Shown here piece by piece: positions 55,207-63,473 of a DNA stretch of 64,000 nt. The DNA is from Helicobacter turcicus (GTDB lineage: Bacteria; Campylobacterota; Campylobacteria; Campylobacterales; Helicobacteraceae). How positions within the stretch are numbered: the first letter of the stretch is position 1; each line of letters starts with the position of its first letter. The translations under genes were made by a program, and so were the position numbers. The DNA lies in assembly GCF_019711685.1 (NCBI RefSeq), contig NZ_JAIGYQ010000004.1, positions 1 to 64,000 of the forward strand. The letters are read 5' to 3'. Under the pieces are notes generated by a model. The model was given only the letters and a program-made list of their open reading frames with translations. It was not told where the DNA came from and did no database searches.

Positions 55207-56335
55207 TTAGAACTTAAGAATCTCAATTGTGCTATTAATATTTTCTTGAATATCCTTTGCAATTTCATCATTGTATGCGCCTGCACAAAGGATTACCATA
55301 ATGTTGTTGCTGTTTTGCAATATTTTTGGAGATTGCACAATGTAATTTGTTCCGTATAATCTTTTTCCTTGTTTATTCGGATTATTATCTAATATATTTT
55401 TGATTTTTTCACTTTTTAAACCTTTGTAAAGTAAGTATTGAGAAAATAAATGCGCACCAAAAAGATAAATTTCTTTTTTGCTATTTTGAATACGCGCATT
55501 GATTTGTTTTATGGTGTTAAAATAGTAATCTTCCATCTCCAAAAAGAGTTTTTTGTTTGCATCGTAGTTTAGATTTAATGGCATCTTAATTAAGTGATTA
55601 TCTAGTTTTGCCCTTATAAATATAGAATGCTCACCAAAGTATTTTTTATCAATAATGGAGAAGTTATTTTGTTGGAGTAAAAACTCTATTACGTTTTCAT
55701 TTATAAAAATCGTATGCTCAAAATTTAGGCAGTTTGTCCATTTATTTTCAAGCCATTTTTGCATATTGGGGAGAGAGAACACCATCTGCCCCCCCCCTAT
55801 TATTTAGAATCTTGTAGCATTTTTTTAAGAATTTGTGTGGTTCATAGATGTGTTCAAATAAATGGCTATGCACAATGCAGTCAAAATTTTCATTGATGTT
55901 GTGATTTTCAAAATAGCCGTCTATGTATTTTACTTGGCTATTTTTATTTGTTGAGTTTGGTTCAATAATTGTCCAATTTATGTCGCTTTTTTCTAAACAA
56001 TTTTTGGATAATTTTCCATGTCCCCCGCCAATTTCTAAAACATTCTTAGGAGGAGATTCTAAGATAAAATCTGCAAACTCTTTATGGTGGTTCTCCCAGA
56101 TAGCACCAACACTACCTGCGTCATGCCCATTTTTGTATAAAATCTCTAAAGGGATAAGTTTTTTAAGAGCGATGACTCCACTTTGATATATCACCCATTC
56201 TTGCATAGGTGATATATCGTTGTTGGGTTCTTTTGGATCCACACAACCACAAAAAAGCGGAAATTTGTCATTGGATAATTCTTCAAATTCCTTTTGGGCT
56301 GTGATTGGGCAAAATTCTCTGTTAATGTAGTGCAT
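55207..56335 (-). CDS. Phase-variable sugar C-methyltransferase-like protein (currently out of frame)
   Basis: Two frames form one gene. The upstream part (ATG 56335) starts MHYINREFCPITAQKEF and has the SAM motif VLEIGGGHGKLSKN and HSHLFEHIYEPHKFL. It stops at 55748 because a run of nine G (minus strand, 55789-55797) shifts the frame. With eight or eleven G it would continue as GGQMVFSLPNMQKWLENKW and run to 55207, giving about 375 residues. The C-terminal part (LFGAHLFSQYLLYKG and ILDNNPNKQGKRLYG) fits methyltransferases that modify NDP-sugars. It is the last gene of the polysaccharide operon, state OFF. Confidence 0.8.
55789..55797. repeat. Poly-C tract C9 (G9 in the coding strand)
   Basis: Nine C. 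Nine gives premature stop in the methyltransferase; eight or eleven restores the frame. Confidence 0.85.
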
Positions 56336-56352
56336 TTGTTATTTCCTTGTTT

Positions 56353-57422
56353 TTAGTATTGAGAATCTTCTACGCATTTTTTACAAATAGGATGCATTTT
56401 ATACATTCCATCGCAGTGAAGATTTCTTAAATTTTGCATTTTTGGAGAGTTCCAAAATTCTGAAATTTTAAAATTTTTGTTTTTATTAAGCTCCTCAAAT
56501 AAATTTCCTATGGGCATTTCATCCCCATAGAAAGTGCAACATGGCAAAACATTTCCTTCAGCAGTAATGACTAGATTTTTGTTAGGAAAAGAGCATTTAA
56601 AGCTCTCCATTTTTGTCGTTGTTTTGCTTTTTAGGTTGCTTGTGCTTCTTGGGGGTTTTACCATTTCTTGCACACCAATCATATCCGCTTTATTCTCCCA
56701 AAAGTCTATAAACGCATTAAGCTCATGTTCATTTAACTCTGTTCTTACAAAATTGACTCTAATTAAAGGTGCAATGCAATTTCTTTTGTTTTTGATTTCT
56801 ATTAAGTGCATTATATTATGGACAACTTTTTTGTAGTCTCCACCAGGGCGCATTTTATTGTATGTGTCTTCAGTATAAGCATCCAGTGAAATTTGTATTC
56901 TATCCACTCCAGATTCTATTATGGATTCTGCCCTTTTTTCATCAAGAAGCATTCCATTTGTGGAAAAATAAATGTCTAAAATCCCCATTTTTTTAGCATG
57001 CTCAATAAACCTTTCTAAGTCTTTTCTTAAAAGGGGTTCGTTCAAGTAGTTCATTCTTATGGATTTTAGTCCCATATCTAATCCCTCATCAATAACTTTA
57101 CAAAAAACATCAAAGGGAAATTCAATTCCTTTCTTGTCGGCATTGGATTCTACTGATAATGGGCACATTGGGCATTTAAGATTACAGGTTGCATTGAGTT
57201 CAAAGTCAATTTGTATTGGAAATCTTGGAAAGAATTCGTATTTAGAAGCAGAATTATACTCCTTGCGGTAAGCATTCCATAATGCCCCCCCCCCCCCTCA
57301 TTTTTAGCATTTACCCATTGGTATTTTATACTTTCAGCGTCTTTTAAGGAAGCTAGTGTATCAAATTTTTCAGCACCTAAAACTCCTGTAAAAGAAGTTT
57401 TATCTCTAGTAATTTTAGCCAT
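56353..57422 (-). CDS. Phase-variable radical SAM/SPASM protein (currently out of frame)
   Basis: The start is MAKITRDKTSFTGVLGAEK at 57422. A run of 13 G (57285-57297) shifts the frame at about residue 46, leading to a stop at 57150. With 11 or 14 G it would read ALWNAYRKEYNSASKYEFF and then CNLKCPMC, the CX3CX2C cluster ligand. The rest (56353-57168) is in that frame and has YFSTNGMLLD, VDRIQISLDAYTEDTYNKM and a C-terminal Cys-rich SPASM region (CCTFYGDEMPIGN, HPICKKC). Radical SAM proteins of this kind in glycan loci remain little defined. State OFF. Confidence 0.8.
57285..57297. repeat. Poly-C tract C13 (G13 in the coding strand)
   Basis: Thirteen C, the longest G/C run in the window. 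Thirteen is out of frame; 11 or 14 would join both halves of the radical SAM gene. Confidence 0.9.
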
Positions 57423-58152
57423 TTTTATTCTCCTTGTTGTTTAAAATTAAATAATCTTCTGGTGTCCCACAAAAAATAATTGCATTGCGTGGAATCTCAA
57501 AATATCTAATATCTTTTCCTTTGTGAATTAAAGAGTTATACAAAGGGGCAATGTAGTATTCTCCTTTGTTTGTGATGTTATTAGCAAGACTTGTGTTAAA
57601 AGCCTCTAAGAAATCACACGCTTTTTTAAAGTAATACAATCCGCTACTGCATAATGATGATATTCTCTCTTTTTCTGTTGTTTTTATGACTTTGTTGCTA
57701 TCTCCTGGCAGGATAAAACTCCATTGTTCGCCATCGCCTTGAAAAACCTCTAAATATCCATCAATTTTTTCATAATCAAGAGTAGCGGGGAGTTTGAAGT
57801 TTGGACGAAATGTGTCTATGTTGAATATTAAGATACTTTCATCTTGGGGAATATTTGCATTTTCTAATCCTAAAGATACGGTGTGTGCTTGTCCTAATGT
57901 CGGCTTTTCTAACTCCACTAACACATAGTTGGATAAATGCAATTTTTCACATTCTTTAACGATGAAGTCTTTTGTTTCTAAAATTTCTCGGTAGATAAAT
58001 AAAAATTTACAAGATTTGTAATACTTATTAAAACTATTGACTGCATTAAAAAATACGGAATTCTCTTTAATCTTTAGCATATATTTTGGTTGCGTAAAGC
58101 CAAATTTTGTAAATCTACTGCTTAGCCCAGCCATAGGAAAAATGATTGTCAT
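57415..58152 (-). CDS. Sugar nucleotidyltransferase
   Basis: A 245-residue protein when started at ATG 58152. The N-terminus IIFPMAGLSSRFTKFGFTQ is the NTP-binding loop of sugar-1-phosphate nucleotidyltransferases (G-x-G/S-x-RF), followed by QPKYML. ILIFNIDTFRPNF carries the metal Asp. The reaction probably makes an NDP-sugar for the surface glycan. It overlaps the upstream fusion gene by four bases and the radical SAM gene by eight. Confidence 0.8.
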   Translation of the reverse strand: MTIIFPMAGLSSRFTKFGFTQPKYMLKIKENSVFFNAVNSFNKYYKSCKFLFIYREILETKDFIVKECEKLHLSNYVLVELEKPTLGQAHTVSLGLENANIPQDESILIFNIDTFRPNFKLPATLDYEKIDGYLEVFQGDGEQWSFILPGDSNKVIKTTEKERISSLCSSGLYYFKKACDFLEAFNTSLANNITNKGEYYIAPLYNSLIHKGKDIRYFEIPRNAIIFCGTPEDYLILNNKENKNG

Positions 58153-59705
58153 TTTATATCCTTTTTTAATTGGCAAAAATCATGATAGAGTCTAAAGGCA
58201 TTAGCAAATAAAGCCATTTGTCGTTTTTTGTCATCACCATGGAGTGGAAGCATTGAGAGAAATATATGAATCATAATTGCATAAATCTCTAAATTATCAT
58301 TTATAAAAATTTCTAAAAATTTATTTTGAATTTCCATAATATTTTCTGGAGTTTTTATGTGAAAGTCAATCCTTCTCTCTTTGATTTGAAGTTCATAATA
58401 ACCGCATATAATAAAGTCATATAAGCCTATGCAAGAGTGCATAAGCTTTGCATAATCGTATCTAGAATCCCCATAAGGCGTAACTTGATTATTAAAGTCA
58501 ATTCCTCTTGGGTCAAATGTTTTAATGCTGTCTGAACGGAAATCATACATAATGTTTGAAAAGCAAAAGTCTCCATGAATAAAGGAATTTATTTTCGCGT
58601 CTTTAATGTGTAAATTAATATCAGATAGCATTTGAGAGATTGAGACTTTTGTTTGTTTAAATTCCCATTCATCGTCGTAATTCATGTTATTTGCTTCTAA
58701 AAATACATTTAATCTTTCTTTTGTTTTAAAGACATAATTAAAATTGATCGGAACATTTGTAGTGTTGGAGTGCAAGACTTTTAAAAAAGCATTAATTACT
58801 CTAAAGATTCTACCCCAAACATAAGGCTGCAATCTACCAAATACAAATAATTCAGATAACGTGTTAAGGTATAAATATTCTACTTTATAAGAAGTATCAC
58901 TAGTTTTTAAAAAAGATGGAATATTAATAGTAAGTTCTTTTGGAAGTTGTTCAAACCAAAAGATTTCTCCTTCTATTTTTGTATTTAGAGTAGAGGATTT
59001 CATAAAGTAATTATCGGAAATGGTCAATGTGTTAAAAGCTCTTTGTGATGTAACTTTCTTCTTAGAGTTAAAATAGCTACTTAGCAATCCAAAATCAAAC
59101 CAGTCTTTGTTAAAGCAGACATGAAAGGGATTATTTTTTGAGTAAAGCTTGATTCCTTCTATAAAAGCAAAATCACTTTTTAGCAAGGATTGAACAAATT
59201 GATAAGGTTTTTTGATACTAATTAACCCATTTAGAATTAAATTATTGTCTATTAAATTATTGTCTATTAAATTATATTGATTGCTTAAATACTCCCAAGT
59301 ATGTCCAATATCTGAATAGCATACACTTAGTGTATCTAGCGAAAAATCGGTTTTGGTATTAATCTTAGAGAAGTAAGTATCCCCATGCAAAATGATTAAA
59401 CGCTCATCTAATGGGAATAGCATATTAAGGCAATAAACTACGGATTCTCCAAGACTTAGATTGTCTGGGACATATATCAATTTGCCCCCCCCCCCTAATA
59501 AATTATAAAGCTTATTTTTATCTGTTTCATCAATTTTGAAGCTTTTTGGTAGAGATAATGCAATTTTTTCATTCCTAGAAGAAAATAATTCTATTTGATA
59601 TTCGTATAAGCGTTTATTTCCTAGTGGTAAAAAAGCTGGAGGAATCTTTCCAAATTCTGCTTGAAATTCTGAGTCTAAATATTTTGCGGAAGTTATTAGA
59701 ACCAT
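58149..59705 (-). CDS. Phase-variable nucleotidyltransferase-like / APH-type kinase fusion (in frame)
   Basis: A 518-residue two-part protein. The N-terminal half resembles a nucleotidyltransferase (AFLPLGNKRLYEYQIELF and LIILHGDTYF), although the usual G-x-G-x-R loop is not clear. The C-terminal half has the phosphotransferase signature INSFIHGDFCFSNIMY with TFDPRGID, as in aminoglycoside/choline kinase folds. The fusion could phosphorylate and activate one sugar. A tract of 11 G (59485-59495) encodes GGGG near residue 72 and is in frame (ON). A 15-base repeat lies further on. Confidence 0.75.
   Translation of the reverse strand: MVLITSAKYLDSEFQAEFGKIPPAFLPLGNKRLYEYQIELFSSRNEKIALSLPKSFKIDETDKNKLYNLLGGGGKLIYVPDNLSLGESVVYCLNMLFPLDERLIILHGDTYFSKINTKTDFSLDTLSVCYSDIGHTWEYLSNQYNLIDNNLIDNNLILNGLISIKKPYQFVQSLLKSDFAFIEGIKLYSKNNPFHVCFNKDWFDFGLLSSYFNSKKKVTSQRAFNTLTISDNYFMKSSTLNTKIEGEIFWFEQLPKELTINIPSFLKTSDTSYKVEYLYLNTLSELFVFGRLQPYVWGRIFRVINAFLKVLHSNTTNVPINFNYVFKTKERLNVFLEANNMNYDDEWEFKQTKVSISQMLSDINLHIKDAKINSFIHGDFCFSNIMYDFRSDSIKTFDPRGIDFNNQVTPYGDSRYDYAKLMHSCIGLYDFIICGYYELQIKERRIDFHIKTPENIMEIQNKFLEIFINDNLEIYAIMIHIFLSMLPLHGDDKKRQMALFANAFRLYHDFCQLKKDIK
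59236..59275. repeat. 15-base tandem repeat (about 2.7 copies)
   Basis: The unit ATTAAATTATTGTCT is repeated twice exactly and then in part. On the coding strand it gives the peptide repeat NLIDN. Being a multiple of three, copy changes would add or remove five residues in the fusion protein. Confidence 0.85.
59485..59495. repeat. Poly-C tract C11 (G11 in the coding strand)
   Basis: Eleven C reading as four glycine codons in the fusion gene. One base more or less would shift the frame near residue 72. Confidence 0.9.
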
Positions 59706-59708
59706 AAA

Positions 59709-60098
59709 TCACTCGCCAATATTTTTTTGTTTTTCTTGTTTTAGTAGCTCTAAAATATTTTCATAACGCATTGAGCAAAATTCGCTAGGTCTTATCGCCT
59801 TATCGTCAATATAAAATCCATCAAATCCACACCATGGCTTACCAACAATGACTTCATCATAAGGCACATTGTGTTTATTAAGCCACTCTAATATATTAGG
59901 TAGTGTATGGATATTAATCTGCCCTATATTGCCATTGTGTGTGCGCATACCTCTACTAGTAGATATAGTGATATTAAAACCCATTTCTTTGTATTCTCTA
60001 AGTTTGCGGATAACTTGAGTATTAGGGGTTTTGTTGCTATAAGAATCATCGGATTCTATTGTTAGAGTCCCATCAAGGTCAATAATAATGTTTTTCAT
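59709..60098 (-). CDS. HAD-family capsule biosynthesis phosphatase-like protein
   Basis: A 129-residue HAD protein with DLDGTLTIESDD as the nucleophile motif, STSRGMRTHNGN for motif II and GKPWCGFDGFYIDDKA for motifs III and IV. Such small HADs are typical of capsule loci, where they dephosphorylate a sugar or heptose. It is the first gene of the minus-strand operon and lies three bases upstream of the fusion gene. Confidence 0.8.
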   Translation of the reverse strand: MKNIIIDLDGTLTIESDDSYSNKTPNTQVIRKLREYKEMGFNITISTSRGMRTHNGNIGQINIHTLPNILEWLNKHNVPYDEVIVGKPWCGFDGFYIDDKAIRPSEFCSMRYENILELLKQEKQKNIGE

Positions 60099-60179
60099 GA
60101 TTTGAGCCTTATAGTGTAAATTTTTAAGTTAATATAGAATTTGTTCAAGAAAACCCCTCTTTATTTGATTTTAGTTGAA

Positions 60180-60185
60180 ATTATA
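60180..60185 (-). promoter_or_regulatory. Promoter of the polysaccharide operon
   Basis: On the minus strand TATAAT (preceded by ATG) lies just after the glmS stop and about 80 bases upstream of the HAD start, giving a roughly 75-base leader. It is the only good -10 box seen in the 104-base gap. Confidence 0.45.
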
Positions 60186-60202
60186 CATAGTTTTTTGTGA
60201 AT

Positions 60203-61996
60203 CTATTCCACTGTTACGCTTTTTGCTAAGTTTCTTGGCATATCCACATCATTACCTAGACGCACTGCAACTTCAAGTGCAAAGATTTGTAAAACAACCA
60301 TCATTGAGAAAAACTCCACCATATAATGCTTAGCACTAGGAATCGCAATCCAATCATCACATCCTTCATAATATTCTGCGCTTAAAGCACAAATCATCGC
60401 ATCACGTGCGCTAAGCTCTTCTACATTGCTTTTAATCTTATCATAGAGTAGGTTTTGTGGCATTAATGCAACACAAAATAATCCTAAGTCCGCTAAAGCA
60501 ATAGGTCCATGTTTCATCTCTCCACTAGGATAGCCCTCTGCGTGCAGGTAGCTAATTTCTTTAAGTTTCAAAGCTCCCTCTAATGCTAAAGGATAGAAAA
60601 TATCACGTCCGATAAAGAAAAATCCATGTCCATGCAAGTAGCGACGCGATAAGCGTTTGATATGTTCGTGGAGTTTTTTATTTACCTTTGTTGCAACACT
60701 TGCTTCAAGCATTATGCTAGCTTCATTTTTGAGTGTGGCTTTATCTAGGATTCCACGTTTTTGTGCTAGAAAATTTGCTAAAATCCATAGCACCATTACT
60801 TGCGTAGCAAAGGCTTTTGTGCTTGCCACACCTTTTTCAATCCCCGCGCGCGTAAGCAAAGAGTAATCACTCTTGCGCACGATAGAGCTATTATCCACAT
60901 TGCAAATTCCAAGCGTTTTTAATCCGCTTTTTTTTGCAAGTTTTAGTGCTTCAAGTGTATCTGCAGTTTCTCCGCTTTGAGAGATGACAATAAAAAGTTC
61001 ATTTTTGTGTAAAATAGGTTCTTTGTAGCGAAATTCACTCGCAATCTCTACCTTAGTTTTTAATCTTGCAATGCGTTCTAACAAGTAGCTTCCAGCAATG
61101 CTTGCGTGATAGCTTGTTCCACAAGCACATAATGTGATAGAATCAATGGAATCCAAATTTAGCCCTTCTAGCTCATCAAGGCAGAATCCCTCCTCGCTTA
61201 CACGTCCCATCATTGTTTCTAGCAAGACTTTGTGTTGCTCATAAATTTCTTTTTCCATAAAGAAAGTAAAGCCGTCCTTTTGTGCAGAGAGTTTATCGCC
61301 ACTTAGAGGTTTTGTGTTGTTAAGTGTGCTAAAGCTTCCTAGCTCCATTTTGCCAATTTCACCATCTTCTAGGTAGCTTACTTCGCTTGCAAGCCCAATT
61401 AAAGGTGCATCCGATGATGCAAAAAAGATTTCTTTTTCATCTGCGCTTTTACCAATAAGCAAAGGTGAGCCATTTTTAGCATAAAAGATTGTATTTGGTG
61501 CTTTTTGTGTGATGAGCAGAATTGCGTATGCGCCTTTTAAGTCGGCTATTGTCTTTTGAAACGCACTAAAAGGGTCATTTGTTTGTGCTACATAGGATTC
61601 AAAAAGATGCACAACCACTTCAGTATCTGTTTGGGAGTAGAAAGTGCAGCCCTGTTTTTGCAGAGATTCTTTGATGCTTTGGTAGTTTTCAATGATTCCA
61701 TTATGCACAACATTGCTGTAATGCCCGATGTGTGGATGAGCATTCACTTCTGTGGGTTTGCCATGTGTTGCCCAGCGCGTGTGTCCAATGCCTAACCCAA
61801 AGCCACTTGTGTGGAATTCTTTGCATTTACGCTCTAAGTTTATAAGTTTGCCAACAGCCTTAAAAGTGTGAAGTTCTCCATTTTCTAACACAGCAATTCC
61901 TGCGGAGTCATAGCCTCTATATTCTAGCTCTTTTAAGCCATTTAATAAAAAGGATTTTTTCTCGTTATTGCCTATGTAGCCGATGATTCCACACAT
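60203..61996 (-). CDS. glmS: Glucosamine-6-phosphate synthase GlmS
   Basis: GlmS makes glucosamine-6-phosphate from fructose-6-phosphate and glutamine, feeding GlmM. The 597-residue protein starts CGIIGYIGN with the N-terminal Cys nucleophile, then HTRWATHGKPTEVNAHPH, two SIS domains (CGTSYHAS, SQSGETADTLEAL) and ends DMPRNLAKSVTVE. No self-cleaving ribozyme is expected in this group and none is seen upstream. Confidence 0.97.
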   Translation of the reverse strand: MCGIIGYIGNNEKKSFLLNGLKELEYRGYDSAGIAVLENGELHTFKAVGKLINLERKCKEFHTSGFGLGIGHTRWATHGKPTEVNAHPHIGHYSNVVHNGIIENYQSIKESLQKQGCTFYSQTDTEVVVHLFESYVAQTNDPFSAFQKTIADLKGAYAILLITQKAPNTIFYAKNGSPLLIGKSADEKEIFFASSDAPLIGLASEVSYLEDGEIGKMELGSFSTLNNTKPLSGDKLSAQKDGFTFFMEKEIYEQHKVLLETMMGRVSEEGFCLDELEGLNLDSIDSITLCACGTSYHASIAGSYLLERIARLKTKVEIASEFRYKEPILHKNELFIVISQSGETADTLEALKLAKKSGLKTLGICNVDNSSIVRKSDYSLLTRAGIEKGVASTKAFATQVMVLWILANFLAQKRGILDKATLKNEASIMLEASVATKVNKKLHEHIKRLSRRYLHGHGFFFIGRDIFYPLALEGALKLKEISYLHAEGYPSGEMKHGPIALADLGLFCVALMPQNLLYDKIKSNVEELSARDAMICALSAEYYEGCDDWIAIPSAKHYMVEFFSMMVVLQIFALEVAVRLGNDVDMPRNLAKSVTVE

Positions 61997-62346
61997 TTAG
62001 TTTCTCCTGACAAAATAAATTGCAGAATTGTTGCATAAAATGCGTAAAGGAATGGTAAAAGTGGCAAATTTGCTTCAAAATTGTTTAAAATCTATCCCTT
62101 TATGCTAAAATTCACGTCAAAATTGTAAGAAAATGTTGTAGCATTTCTAAGTTGTGTGCATAATGTGGATTTAAAGAGTATTGTCCATTAATGGAGATAG
62201 TAGCGGAATTTGCACCAAGGGGAGAGGGATTCTATATTATTAGGGGATAAAAGCATTAACATGCATGGAATCTTAAATATGAGGATTAAGAAAGGATTTA
62301 AAGCGCATATTTTTTGGGAGAAAATATTAAATTAAGGATAATATTT
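61997..62346. other. 350-base gap between glmS and pldA
   Basis: A divergent, AT-rich region. Nothing gene-like was seen. A likely -10 (TATATT, near 62234) precedes pldA, while the glmS promoter on the other strand is not obvious. AGGAGA precedes the glmS ATG. Confidence 0.4.
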
Positions 62347-62349
62347 TTG

Positions 62350-63471
62350 ATGTGGTTTAGAATTTTAAGTGTCTTATGTTTGCCTTTAGTTGTGTATGGT
62401 GATGGGCTAGAGGAAAAGTTATATAAAAAACTAAATTTTAGTGCAGATGAGCGCGCTAAAGTTTTGATTTTAGACAAGCAAATGCAGATTTTACAAGTCA
62501 TTAGTGTGCAAAAGGGGCAAAAAGAATTGAAGCTAAATTTGCAAGACTCTGATGAGCTTTTTGTAACTTTTGTGGAGAATCCCCAGCATTTATCTTCTGC
62601 GCCTTTGGCAAAAGATTCTAAATATTTAAAAGAGTTTGCAAATGTGGAATCAAAAGAGATTCAAAAAGAGTCTGCTACAACGCTTAAAGAGGGTGTAGAA
62701 AATGCAAGTTTTGAGAGGGATATTAGTCGCTATGAGGCGCGCTTTGAGCGGAATCGTTTATTGGGAGATTTTTTAGGATTTGAGCCTTATAAGTTTAATT
62801 ACCTCTTACCTGCAAGTGTGAGTTTTAATAAAGAACAAGGGCAAACAAAGCGCACGGAAGCAAAGTTCCAAATTAGCATTAAAAAGTTGCTCATTGATGA
62901 TTTATTATTTAAGGATTTGGATTTTTATTTTGCTTACACGCAACAGAGTTTTTGGCAGATTTATGATAATGAAAACTCACGCCCATTTAGAGAAAGTAAT
63001 TATGAGCCTACTTTGTATTTTAGCTATCCTTTAAAACAATATAATGTGTTTTTTGACCGCGTAAATTTTGGCTATGTGCATCAAAGTAATGGAGAGGATT
63101 TGCTAAAATCTAGGAGTTGGGATAGACTTTTTATAGAGGGTATTTATGGCTATGAAAATTTTGTTTTAGGGCTTAAGGCGTGGTATCGCATTAAAGAGGA
63201 TGCTAATAAAGATGATAATCCTGACATTTTGGATTATATGGGATATGGGGAGTTAAGTCTGGGTTATGGGATAAATAAACACCTTTTTACACTTACTTTG
63301 CGAAATAATTTGCAATCAGATAATAGAGGAGCATTTATGCTAGATTATTCTTATCCTTTGTATAAGAATCTTTATTTGTATGTGCAGTATTTTAGTGGGT
63401 ATGGAGAGAGTCTAGCAGACTACAATCACTCTATTGAGCGAGTAGGTGCAGGGTTTTTGTTTGTAAGATAG
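62350..63471 (+). CDS. pldA: Outer membrane phospholipase A (PldA)
   Basis: OMPLA hydrolyses phospholipids in the outer membrane. The catalytic motif YVHQSNGEDLLKSRSWDR (His and Ser) is present, and the rest shows beta-strand repeats ending with a final aromatic-terminated strand, GFLFVR. A signal peptide begins MWFRILSVLCLPLVVYG. ATG 62350 gives 373 residues; the TTG just before it is equally spaced from AAGGA. No homopolymer tract is present here, unlike the phase-variable H. pylori version. Confidence 0.9.
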   Translation: MWFRILSVLCLPLVVYGDGLEEKLYKKLNFSADERAKVLILDKQMQILQVISVQKGQKELKLNLQDSDELFVTFVENPQHLSSAPLAKDSKYLKEFANVESKEIQKESATTLKEGVENASFERDISRYEARFERNRLLGDFLGFEPYKFNYLLPASVSFNKEQGQTKRTEAKFQISIKKLLIDDLLFKDLDFYFAYTQQSFWQIYDNENSRPFRESNYEPTLYFSYPLKQYNVFFDRVNFGYVHQSNGEDLLKSRSWDRLFIEGIYGYENFVLGLKAWYRIKEDANKDDNPDILDYMGYGELSLGYGINKHLFTLTLRNNLQSDNRGAFMLDYSYPLYKNLYLYVQYFSGYGESLADYNHSIERVGAGFLFVR

Positions 63472-63473
63472 CC

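Noticed and set aside
62056-62080. Sigma-54-like TGGCAAATTTGCTT
   Set aside because: The GG to GC spacing is seven bases, not ten, so it does not fit the sigma-54 consensus.
61997-62313. Possible glmS ribozyme upstream of glmS
   Set aside because: The known ribozyme occurs in Gram-positive-type genomes and no matching core or cleavage context was seen; the gap is plain AT-rich sequence.
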